Shown here: positions 1-4,690 of the stretch, piece by piece
Position numbering within the stretch: position 1 is the stretch's first letter
How the letters are laid out: each line of letters opens with the position of its first letter
Translations under genes and position numbers: made by a program
The notes under the pieces: model-generated
The model's input: only the letters and a program-made list of their open reading frames with translations
The model's database searches: none
Told to the model about the DNA's origin: nothing
NCBI GenBank assembly: GCA_964580655.1
Contig: CAZOMR010000199.1
Location: 1-6,224, forward strand
Source: CAZOMR01 sp964580655
GTDB lineage: Bacteria > RBG-13-61-14 > CAZOMR01
Reading direction: 5' to 3'
Length of the DNA: 6,224 nt

Positions 1-10
1 ATAAACCCAA

Positions 11-18
11 AAAAGGGG
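11..18 (+). promoter_or_regulatory. Ribosome binding site of pyruvate kinase within a small inverted repeat
   Basis: AAAAGGGG sits eight bases before the ATG at 27. The GGG also pairs with CCC in a small inverted repeat (AACCC at 4-8 with GGGTT at 16-20), so a five-pair hairpin could mask the site. The stem is short and close to the window edge, so a regulatory role is only a possibility. Confidence 0.55.
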
Positions 19-26
19 TTAAAAAA

Positions 27-1469
27 ATGATTCACCAAATATGTCGCACACCCAAGCAAATTCGCAAGACCAGAATTGTCTGCACCATAGGCCCTGCAAG
101 CTCCTCTGCCGGAACACTTGAGCGCCTGATTCGAGCAGGGATGAATGTGGCAAGGCTGAATTTCAGTCACGGCTCTCATGCGGGACATCTCAAGAATCTC
201 CGCCAGATACGCCGGCTTTCGCGGAATCTGGATCGTCCGGTAGCAATCATGCAAGACCTTTCCGGGCCCAAGATCCGTACCGGCGAGATTTCAGGAGGAG
301 GGGTCTTATTGCGATCCGGGAGTCTGATCTGCCTGACTGGCCGGCGGGTAGAGGGGAATGCGGAATTGATTTCGATCAGCTATCCCGGCCTGGCCCGGGA
401 TGTAAAAGTCGGGGATGCCATCCTGCTCAGCGATGGTACTATTGAACTGCGCGTGGAGCGAAGGGAATCCCGGGAGGTTTATTGCCGAGTGGTGGTAGGA
501 GGCATGCTTGGGTCTCGCAAGGGGGTTAATATTCCGAGCGAGAGCCTCAGCATCCCGTGTTTGACTCGCAGGGACCGCACTGACCTCAAGTTCGGCCTGG
601 CGCACGGAGTGGATATGATAGCGCTCTCTTTTGTGCGTCGGGCAGATGACATCCACAGGCTAAAGCGTGTGCTCACGCGAGCAGGCCGGGACCTGCCTGT
701 GATCGCCAAGATCGAGAAGCCCGAAGCGGTTGACAGGATAGACGAGATACTTTCCGCGGCTTGGGGCCTGATGGTGGCCAGAGGGGACCTGGGAGTGGAG
801 ATTCCCCTGGAGGATGTTCCCGCGGTGCAGAAGCTCTTGATAAAAAAGGCCAACGCGGTCGGCAAACCTGTGATCACGGCCACTCAGATGTTGCGCTCGA
901 TGGTGGAGAGTCCGGGTCCCACGAGGGCCGAGGTCGCGGATGTGGCCAATGCTATCTATGACGGAACAGACGCAATTATGCTTTCCGAGGAGACCGCGAT
1001 AGGCCGGTATCCTGTGCAGGCAGTGAAGATGATGGATCGCATCTCCAGGGCCACGGAGAGATCGCAGGGTAATTTACTTCCGCCCCGGTCTGCCTTTCGG
1101 AGCGAGGGCCGTGTTCCGGATGCGATAAGTTATTCCGCTTACCTTATGGCCCACAACCTGAAGGCCCGTGCTATCATCACTCCGACACGCTCCGGGTATA
1201 CAGCCCGGCTCATCAGCCGGTACAGGCCGGAAGCGGAACTCATTGCCCTCAGTCCGAGCAAGGCCACTGTGCAGAGGCTCGCACTGGTCTGGGGAGTGGA
1301 GGCTTTTCATGTTCCAGAGCTTGCGGGGTCCGAGGACTTGATGGGCCATGCCCTGAAGACGGCTCAGAGGATTAAGCGGTTCAAAAAAGGCGATCTGGTT
1401 TTAGTCACGGCAGGGCTTCCACTTAAGAAAGCGGGCATCACCAACTCCATCCGTCTGGAACGGGTGTGA
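27..1469 (+). CDS. pyk: Pyruvate kinase, predicted K+-independent class
   Basis: This enzyme transfers phosphate from phosphoenolpyruvate to ADP, giving pyruvate and ATP in the last step of glycolysis in the cytoplasm. The 480-residue length is normal for bacterial enzymes. The N-terminal part of the TIM barrel carries MNVARLNFSHG (R43, N45, S47) and DLSGPKIRTG (77-86). The B domain spans roughly 87-180. The barrel resumes with the catalytic segment VIAKIEKPEAV (K228, E230), the Mg2+ ligand D254 in ARGDLGVE, and T286 in TATQML. A regulatory-type C-terminal domain (about 340-480) is complete. At the cation site, Lys82 and Leu78 replace the Glu117 and Thr113 of the rabbit muscle enzyme, which in this family marks K+-independent catalysis. 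The ATG has a GGGG Shine-Dalgarno eight bases upstream. The 3' end faces the oxidoreductase gene across 18 bases with no visible terminator. Identity is near certain; the K+ prediction is inferred from known subclasses. Confidence 0.98.
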   Translation: MIHQICRTPKQIRKTRIVCTIGPASSSAGTLERLIRAGMNVARLNFSHGSHAGHLKNLRQIRRLSRNLDRPVAIMQDLSGPKIRTGEISGGGVLLRSGSLICLTGRRVEGNAELISISYPGLARDVKVGDAILLSDGTIELRVERRESREVYCRVVVGGMLGSRKGVNIPSESLSIPCLTRRDRTDLKFGLAHGVDMIALSFVRRADDIHRLKRVLTRAGRDLPVIAKIEKPEAVDRIDEILSAAWGLMVARGDLGVEIPLEDVPAVQKLLIKKANAVGKPVITATQMLRSMVESPGPTRAEVADVANAIYDGTDAIMLSEETAIGRYPVQAVKMMDRISRATERSQGNLLPPRSAFRSEGRVPDAISYSAYLMAHNLKARAIITPTRSGYTARLISRYRPEAELIALSPSKATVQRLALVWGVEAFHVPELAGSEDLMGHALKTAQRIKRFKKGDLVLVTAGLPLKKAGITNSIRLERV

Positions 1470-1487
1470 GGCCAACAAGTATCAAAT

Positions 1488-2999
1488 TTATATCCGTGTC
1501 AGGATGTAGTCTGCGAACATGGCAGATAGCGCCATGATGGTCTCCTGGGGGTTGACCCCCGGGGCATTCGGGAAAATCGAGGCATCTGAGATAAAGAGGT
1601 TCTTTATATCGTGTGTCTCTCCGTGGGAGTCCACGACTCCATGTTCCTTGTATTCACTCATCCGGCATGTTCCCATGGGATGATTGCCTATGGGCGCGAG
1701 GTCCGTGGGCTTGATATTATGCTCCGCGATGAGGCGCGTGTCACGAGGCTCTGTGATCTCAAGAGGCAGGCCGTGGATACCGGGGTTAATCTCGATGGCG
1801 CCAGCCGCGAAAAAGAGGTCTGCTATGATCTTCATGGCCTTTTGCTGGAGCCGGGCGTCATGGCGGTTGAGGTGGTAATGGATGACCGGAGACCAGCCGC
1901 GGGACCGGGCCTTTACCGAGCCAGTGGATGTTCCCCGGATCATCACTCCCCATCCGGCCATGTATTTCAGCTTACTCATCATGCGCTTGTGATGCAGGCC
2001 GAACCCGGACAGCCGTATCCCGATAACATCCGGGGGCGCCCAGAAGACCTCTATTATGAAGCCGTCCTTGCGAAATACATCACACGAGTAGCCCTGGTTC
2101 ACTCCGTCCCATGCGTTTACGGGTTCAGGGAAAATCCCGATCATGCCGGTGCCGGTGTGATTGACCAGGTTCTTTCCCACCATGCCGCTTGAGTTGGCGA
2201 TGCGGTTCTTCTGTAACAGCACCGGTGTGCCCATGGTGCCGCACGCAAGCACTACGGCCTTTGCCCGGACCTCAAGCCGGTTTTGGGGCTTCAAGGTCTC
2301 CGGATGGAGGAAATGCCCGATCACGCCCACGGCCTTTCCGTGCTGAACAATGAGCTCCTCCACGCGGCAGTCAGTATATAACTCAGCCCCCTTCTCGACC
2401 GATGCAGGGACATAGCTCAGGTCCATGCTCAGCTTGGCCCCTTCCGGACAGCCGGACATGCACAGCCCACAGCCCTTGCAGTCCCGCGTGTTCCGGTTAA
2501 ACGCCGCGGCCTTTATGCCAGCGGCCTCGCAGGCCTCTTTCAAAAGCAGGTTGTTATTGCCCTGAACATCATCCGGGTCCGGCGAGATATTAAGGAATTC
2601 CTCTATCTCATCGAACTTGATCTTCATAATATCCGGATCAATGTCAACAAGGGCCTCCTTCTCGATCCACTCCTCAAGCACATCATCGGGAAGACGGAAG
2701 CAAATAGCAGAGTTGATCGTGGTGCTTCCGCCAACGCACCGGGCCTGACAAGTCGGGATTATCAAGTTCCCTGTCATGGCCCGCATGCCATTGTCCCGGT
2801 AAAGCTGTTTCATCGCTGACCACTGATCCCGATAAAACTCCTCAGGATGAATGTAACTGCCCTCCTCCAGCAGGATCACGCTCTTTCCGCCACGGGCTAG
2901 ACAGTATGCCATTACTGCCCCGCCAGCGCCAGAGCCGACCACTACCGCATCCGCGTCTACCCGGAGGTCGTGCGTGATGTCCTTGAACTCATGGATCAT
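1488..2999 (-). CDS. GMC-family FAD-dependent oxidoreductase with a ferredoxin-like Cys cluster
   Basis: This is a flavoprotein dehydrogenase or oxidase of the glucose-methanol-choline (GMC) superfamily, which oxidises alcohol or hydroxyl groups. The substrate cannot be read from sequence. The N-terminal Rossmann fold has VVVGSGAGGAV (GxGxxG at 22-27) and an acidic strand end LLEEG (43-47). GGSTTIN (90-96) is the FAD-contacting segment of the family. Cysteines 174, 177, 180 and 184 form CKGCGLCMSGCPEGAK, a CX2CX2CX3CP arrangement like a 4Fe-4S site. The C-terminal GMC domain has NHPMGTCRM with the likely catalytic His440, and ends with FISDASIFPNAPGVNPQ containing the paired Asn483. There is no signal peptide. 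The start overlaps the stop of the preceding small gene (ATGA) with GGAGG and AAGGA upstream, so translation is probably coupled. Long-chain alcohol oxidases, cholesterol-oxidase-like enzymes and FAD-glucose or gluconate dehydrogenases are relatives. The family call is secure; substrate and electron acceptor are unknown. Confidence 0.93.
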   Translation of the reverse strand: MIHEFKDITHDLRVDADAVVVGSGAGGAVMAYCLARGGKSVILLEEGSYIHPEEFYRDQWSAMKQLYRDNGMRAMTGNLIIPTCQARCVGGSTTINSAICFRLPDDVLEEWIEKEALVDIDPDIMKIKFDEIEEFLNISPDPDDVQGNNNLLLKEACEAAGIKAAAFNRNTRDCKGCGLCMSGCPEGAKLSMDLSYVPASVEKGAELYTDCRVEELIVQHGKAVGVIGHFLHPETLKPQNRLEVRAKAVVLACGTMGTPVLLQKNRIANSSGMVGKNLVNHTGTGMIGIFPEPVNAWDGVNQGYSCDVFRKDGFIIEVFWAPPDVIGIRLSGFGLHHKRMMSKLKYMAGWGVMIRGTSTGSVKARSRGWSPVIHYHLNRHDARLQQKAMKIIADLFFAAGAIEINPGIHGLPLEITEPRDTRLIAEHNIKPTDLAPIGNHPMGTCRMSEYKEHGVVDSHGETHDIKNLFISDASIFPNAPGVNPQETIMALSAMFADYILTRI

Positions 3000-3418
3000 T
3001 CCTTCTTGTCCTCCAGACAGGGGTCATACCAGCCCAGGTGCTCAAGCACTTTCGGGTCATTGTAATAACCCATTCCGAACAGGGTCTTGAGCAGGAGCAC
3101 AACCATCCTGCGCCAGTATATCCGGCTGTTATGCCAGTTCAGGATATAAATGTCCTGATCGTCTGACGACAGATTAACGAACCGACGCGGCTTAAAGATG
3201 AAAAGGGGCGGACAGAGGTCAAAGATGATAAGCAAAGCCTTGATGCCCGTTGCACTTGAGCCGGGAAGGTCCTGAATGTATTTTTCGAGAAAGGGGATAC
3301 CACGGGTATCTTCAAGGGTATAGGGAATCTCGCCACCGGCGGGGATGATGCGCCGGCCTATAGCCCACACGATCCGCCTCAGATAAGGACTGAAAATTCC
3401 ATCCGACAACTCTTTCAT
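2996..3418 (-). CDS. Small partner protein of the GMC oxidoreductase (gluconate 2-dehydrogenase subunit 3-like)
   Basis: This 140-residue protein is the first gene of the operon with the GMC flavoprotein. Its stop codon overlaps the next start by four bases. Visible features are a basic, amphipathic N-terminus (LRRIVWAIGRRIIP, 13-26), a hydrophobic stretch GIKALLIIFDLCPPLFIF (58-75) that might touch the membrane, and a C-terminal block with LSSDDQDIYILNWHNSR (83-99) and LLKTLFGMGYYNDPKVLEHLG (109-129). The block of W..SR, then LK....YY.DP.V...G, resembles small subunits encoded beside, or fused to, GMC dehydrogenases and long-chain alcohol oxidases. In FAD-glucose and gluconate dehydrogenases the small subunit assists folding and export, but no Tat RR-signal is present here. 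The start at 3418 is the only ATG before residue 105. It has no Shine-Dalgarno, consistent with the promoter placement. Role as a partner is inferred from linkage; the family link is moderately sure. Confidence 0.8.
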   Translation of the reverse strand: MKELSDGIFSPYLRRIVWAIGRRIIPAGGEIPYTLEDTRGIPFLEKYIQDLPGSSATGIKALLIIFDLCPPLFIFKPRRFVNLSSDDQDIYILNWHNSRIYWRRMVVLLLKTLFGMGYYNDPKVLEHLGWYDPCLEDKKE

Positions 3419-3426
3419 CAGGCATT

Positions 3427-3455
3427 TATTTAACAGGCGGACATGCCTTTGTCAA
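3427..3455 (-). promoter_or_regulatory. Sigma-70-type promoter of the oxidoreductase operon
   Basis: Read on the minus strand, a perfect -35 box TTGACA (3455-3450) is followed by a 17-base spacer and the -10 box TAAATA (3432-3427). The expected transcription start, about seven bases after the -10, falls at 3418-3420, on or one to two bases before the ATG at 3418. This suggests a leaderless mRNA, matching the lack of a ribosome binding site for that gene. The boxes and spacing are seen directly; the start point is inferred. Confidence 0.68.
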
Positions 3456-3458
3456 CGA
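3444..3458 (-). repeat. 15-bp direct repeat, copy 1 (TCGTTGACAAAGGCA)
   Basis: On the minus strand this reads TCGTTGACAAAGGCA and contains the -35 box of the oxidoreductase operon. An identical copy lies exactly 150 bases away at 3594-3608, and the related TGACAAAGG occurs again at 3610-3618. The repetition is exact and seen directly; its meaning is uncertain. Confidence 0.75.
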
Positions 3459-3528
3459 CAACTTCTCCTCAGGGATATTTAATCTCTCCGACTTTTTTCA
3501 TTCCCCGAGCCTTTGTAGGTATCTTCCC

Positions 3529-3561
3529 ACCCTTGCTTCGTTTCACTTCGCAATGGCGGGT
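3529..3561. repeat. Interrupted palindrome resembling a dispersed CATTGCGA/GAAGCAA-type repeat
   Basis: ACCC-TTGC at 3529-3536 pairs with GCAA (3550-3553) and GGGT (3558-3561), with a four-base bulge. The minus strand reads CATTGCGAAGTG, then ACGAAGCAAGGG. This resembles the CATTGCGAG...GAAGCAAT palindromes scattered through intergenic regions of many environmental bacterial genomes. The inverted repeat is visible; membership of that family is from memory and needs a genome-wide search. Confidence 0.4.
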
Positions 3562-3593
3562 TACATCGAACTTGTAGCTGAGTTTTTAACTTT

Positions 3594-3608
3594 TGCCTTT
3601 GTCAACGA
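3594..3608 (-). repeat. 15-bp direct repeat, copy 2 (TCGTTGACAAAGGCA)
   Basis: This is an exact duplicate of the 15-mer at 3444-3458. Here the TTGACA is not followed by a -10 box at 16-18 bases, so it is unlikely to be a working promoter. On the minus strand it is preceded 14 bases earlier by another TGACAAAGG (3618-3610), giving a short tandem. Confidence 0.7.
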
Positions 3609-3620
3609 ACCTTTGTCATC

Positions 3621-3671
3621 TGAGATTTGAAATTTGAGATTCCTGCAAAGCAGGACATGGGGTCGGGTCTT
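3621..3671. repeat. AT-rich direct repeat, 6-bp hairpin and GGGGTCGGGTCTT motif
   Basis: TGAGATT occurs at 3621 and again at 3635. It is followed by a perfect hairpin TCCTGC-AAA-GCAGGA (3641-3655) and GGGGTCGGGTCTT (3659-3671). Motifs like GGGGTCAGGTCTT are often found beside REP-associated or IS200-like transposase genes, but no transposase frame is present here. At most it is a relic. The hairpin and repeats are directly visible; the mobile-element link is inference. Confidence 0.35.
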
Positions 3672-3744
3672 AAAAAACTTTGGCCCTTTATTCTGCACTC
3701 ATGCCTATAATGACTATCGCATCCGAGATCATACCATGCCCTAC

Positions 3745-3760
3745 TGACAGAACTGGTCAG
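3745..3760. promoter_or_regulatory. Dyad TGAC-N7-GTCA(G), copy 1
   Basis: TGAC (3745-3748) and GTCA (3756-3759) form a half-site dyad with centres 11 bases apart, about one helical turn, followed by G and an A-run. Two further sites of the same geometry occur at 3805-3820 and 4514-4529. It could be an operator for a dimeric regulator or a short RNA hairpin. No regulator gene is in the window. Confidence 0.35.
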
Positions 3761-3773
3761 AAAAAAACCAAAA

Positions 3774-3834
3774 AAATTGCTGTTTGGTATCTTTTTTTGC
3801 TTTTTGACCGGATATGTCAGTAAAAAGTTGAATC
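3774..3834 (+). repeat. Duplicated intergenic element, copy A (upstream of the nuclease)
   Basis: This segment matches 4489-4543. Shared blocks are AAATT(G/C)CTGT, then ATCTTT, then a 31-base core (3804-3834 against 4513-4543) with 25 identical positions by hand alignment. The core starts TTGACCG, includes ATNTGTCAG and ends TGAATC. Copy A has six more bases before the core. Weak similarity continues about 30 bases downstream (ATCTAAAACAATAA against ATCTTAAATAATGA). The two copies lie in direct orientation on either side of the nuclease gene. Confidence 0.55.
3805..3820. promoter_or_regulatory. Dyad TGAC-N7-GTCA(G), copy 2
   Basis: TGACCGGATATGTCAG lies within duplicated element A, 60 bases from the first dyad and about 90 bases before the nuclease start. 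The half-sites are identical to those of the other two copies, while the seven-base centre varies (NG-N-A is kept). This is the pattern expected of a recognised site rather than a simple duplication alone. Confidence 0.35.
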
Positions 3835-3867
3835 CAAAAAGCAAGTATTCACATCTAAAACAATAAA

Positions 3868-3903
3868 GCAGTGCAAAATAACGGACTGCATTGACCCGTT
3901 GTT
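3868..3903 (+). promoter_or_regulatory. Possible H-type RNA pseudoknot in the nuclease leader
   Basis: GCAGT (3868-3872) is complementary to ACTGC (3885-3889). AACGG (3880-3884) is complementary to CCGTT (3896-3900), and this second stem can extend outward with one U-G and two A-U pairs to 3877-3903. The four arms interleave and the stems abut with no gap, which is the order and geometry of an H-type pseudoknot ending seven bases before the ATG at 3911. The stems are short, so chance is a real alternative. They could also form two competing hairpins. Confidence 0.3.
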
Positions 3904-3910
3904 GGTAAAA

Positions 3911-4405
3911 ATGGCTATGAGACGCATACTTTTAGTTTGTTTTGCCCTTGTGCTTTTGGGTTCGGGGGAACACGAAAGACCTGGAGTACCCGAGCGCTGG
4001 CATAGGGTCAAGCGGGTGGTGGATGGCGATACAATGGTCTTAGACAACGGGGTTAAGGTCCGGCTCCTGGGGATTGATACGCCTGAGACTGTCCATCCTA
4101 ATAAGCCTGTTGAATACTTTGGCAAGCAAGCCTCGGCCTACACAAAAAAGCACCTGGAGAGAAAGCGAGTCAGGATAGTATTCGATAACCCGGGAAATAG
4201 AATCTACACGGATAGATATAATCGCTGGGTGGCGTATGTGTTTCTGGCTGACGGGACGCTTTTCAATGCAAAGATAATCCAGGACGGGTATGCCCACGCC
4301 TACACAAAATATCCCTTTTCCAGGAAGGATGAGTTCAAAAAGCTGGAGAAAAAAGCAAAGAAAGAGCAGAGAGGCCTCTGGGCGCCAAGGGTCTTGCCTC
4401 AATAG
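3911..4405 (+). CDS. Exported thermonuclease (staphylococcal nuclease family)
   Basis: This is a Ca2+-dependent phosphodiesterase of the micrococcal nuclease (SNase) family, cleaving DNA and RNA, predicted to act outside the cytoplasm. From the ATG at 3911 it has 164 residues, typical for the family. A short signal peptide (MAMRRILLVCFALVLLGSG) comes first; there is no proper lipobox. The OB-fold core follows. VDGDT supplies the Ca2+ ligand (Asp40), VRLLGIDTPET holds Arg51, Asp56 and Glu59, and TDRYNR holds Arg105. These correspond to Asp21, Arg35, Asp40, Glu43 and Arg87 of the staphylococcal enzyme, so it should be active. The usual YGR is YNR here. A Lys-rich helix (FKKLEKKAKKEQRGLW) ends it. 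A TTG in frame at 3899 and an ATG at 3917 are alternative starts. I prefer 3911 because GG(T) lies about seven bases upstream and the signal peptide reads well. The ribosome site is weak. It appears monocistronic. Confidence 0.93.
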   Translation: MAMRRILLVCFALVLLGSGEHERPGVPERWHRVKRVVDGDTMVLDNGVKVRLLGIDTPETVHPNKPVEYFGKQASAYTKKHLERKRVRIVFDNPGNRIYTDRYNRWVAYVFLADGTLFNAKIIQDGYAHAYTKYPFSRKDEFKKLEKKAKKEQRGLWAPRVLPQ

Positions 4406-4488
4406 TAAGGGCTGACATTTTCCTGCCGAATCCGGGCCACGCAATCAGACCTCCTGTCGTCCATATCCTTCGCAAATTCAAATCCAGA

Positions 4489-4543
4489 AAATTCCTGTAA
4501 AAAATCTTTCGATTGACCGCATCTGTCAGCAGAAACATGAATC
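4489..4543 (+). repeat. Duplicated intergenic element, copy B (upstream of the Deg protease)
   Basis: This is the diverged second copy of 3774-3834, lying 84 bases after the nuclease stop and about 150 bases before the protease start. The conserved core is 4513-4543. A further stretch AATCTGTTCGATT at 4641 resembles AATCTTTCGATT at 4503 in this element, perhaps a third decayed remnant, though AT-rich sequence makes chance matches likely. Confidence 0.55.
4514..4529. promoter_or_regulatory. Dyad TGAC-N7-GTCA(G), copy 3
   Basis: TGACCGCATCTGTCAG is in element B, in the leader region of the Deg protease gene. It has the same half-sites and seven-base spacing as the two dyads before the nuclease. 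If it is an operator, the nuclease and protease genes could share a regulator. Confidence 0.35.
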
Positions 4544-4571
4544 TGGCCTAAAAATCTTTTCATCTTAAATA

Positions 4572-4676
4572 ATGAGAGGGGGAAAGATCATCGGTTTTGT
4601 TCATGTAACCGCAGATCAGCCATTGAAAAAATTAAATGATAATCTGTTCGATTTTTTATCTACCTGTCAAGAATAG
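4572..4676 (+). CDS. Candidate 34-residue small protein or leader peptide
   Basis: An ATG at 4572 opens a 34-codon frame ending with TAG at 4674-4676, immediately before the AAAGGAG ribosome site of the Deg protease. The peptide begins MRGGKIIGFVHVT and ends FDFLSTCQE. Its composition is protein-like (mixed charged and hydrophobic, no low complexity), but I recognise no family. There is no Shine-Dalgarno before its ATG, and a stop codon lies only two codons upstream, so it is not the obvious tail of a larger gene. It could be a leader peptide coupled to the protease, a gene remnant, or chance. It is in a different frame from the protease. Confidence 0.22.
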   Translation: MRGGKIIGFVHVTADQPLKKLNDNLFDFLSTCQE

Positions 4677-4683
4677 AAAGGAG
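4677..4683 (+). promoter_or_regulatory. Strong ribosome binding site of the Deg protease
   Basis: AAAGGAG lies seven bases before the ATG at 4691. It is the best Shine-Dalgarno on the plus strand of the window and fixes the protease start. It directly abuts the stop codon of the 34-codon ORF. Confidence 0.85.
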
Positions 4684-4690
4684 ACTGATC

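Larger units (their letters stand above)
3419..3910. other. Divergent intergenic region, repeat-rich, no convincing gene
   Basis: This 492-base stretch separates the minus-strand oxidoreductase operon from the plus-strand nuclease gene. From left to right it holds the operon promoter, two copies of a TTGACA-containing 15-mer, a fragment resembling dispersed palindromic repeats (3529-3561), an AT-rich direct repeat followed by a hairpin and GGGGTCGGGTCTT (3621-3671), two TGAC-N7-GTCA dyads (3745-3760 and 3805-3820), and a potential pseudoknot (3868-3903). An 80-codon minus-strand frame (3844-3602) crosses these repeats but lacks a ribosome binding site and protein-like composition. A plus-strand TATAAT occurs at 3706-3711, without a matching -35. 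I could not place the nuclease promoter with confidence. Confidence 0.8.
4406..4690 (+). other. Intergenic region between nuclease and Deg protease
   Basis: This 285-base AT-rich gap follows the nuclease stop. I see no hairpin with a T-run that would serve as its terminator. It contains duplicated element B with the third dyad, a 34-codon ORF at 4572-4676, and the strong ribosome site for the protease. A TGATAAT (4637-4643) could be a -10 box, but no fitting -35 box lies 16-18 bases before it, so the protease promoter is unplaced. Confidence 0.7.

Noticed and set aside
1611..2192. 193-codon plus-strand ORF opposite the oxidoreductase
   Set aside because: It lies antisense to a clear GMC gene, has no ribosome site or recognisable domain, and is explained by codon bias of the true gene.
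3431..3502. Minus-strand mini-ORF MKKVGEIKYP, then TGA, then GEVVVDKGMSAC, suggesting a selenocysteine readthrough
   Set aside because: It is only about 23 codons, lies over the oxidoreductase promoter, and I see no convincing SECIS-like hairpin after the TGA. It is best explained as chance in repeat DNA.
3706..3711. Perfect TATAAT on the plus strand as a nuclease promoter
   Set aside because: The sequence 16-18 bases upstream has no -35-like hexamer (the nearest, TTGGCC, is 20 bases away), and the ATG is 200 bases downstream.
3761..3798. A-run, ACCAAA...TTTGGT inverted repeat and T7, resembling a bidirectional terminator
   Set aside because: The stem has only six pairs, two of them G-C, with a ten-base loop and three extra bases before the T-run. 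It is too weak to call.
3602..3844. 80-codon minus-strand ORF in the divergent intergenic region
   Set aside because: It runs through visible repeats and A/T tracts, has no ribosome site, and its peptide is Lys/Phe/Ser-rich in the way homopolymer-rich noncoding DNA translates.
4544..4560. TGGC...TTTT as a possible sigma-54 promoter
   Set aside because: The -12 GC element is absent at the required spacing from the GG.
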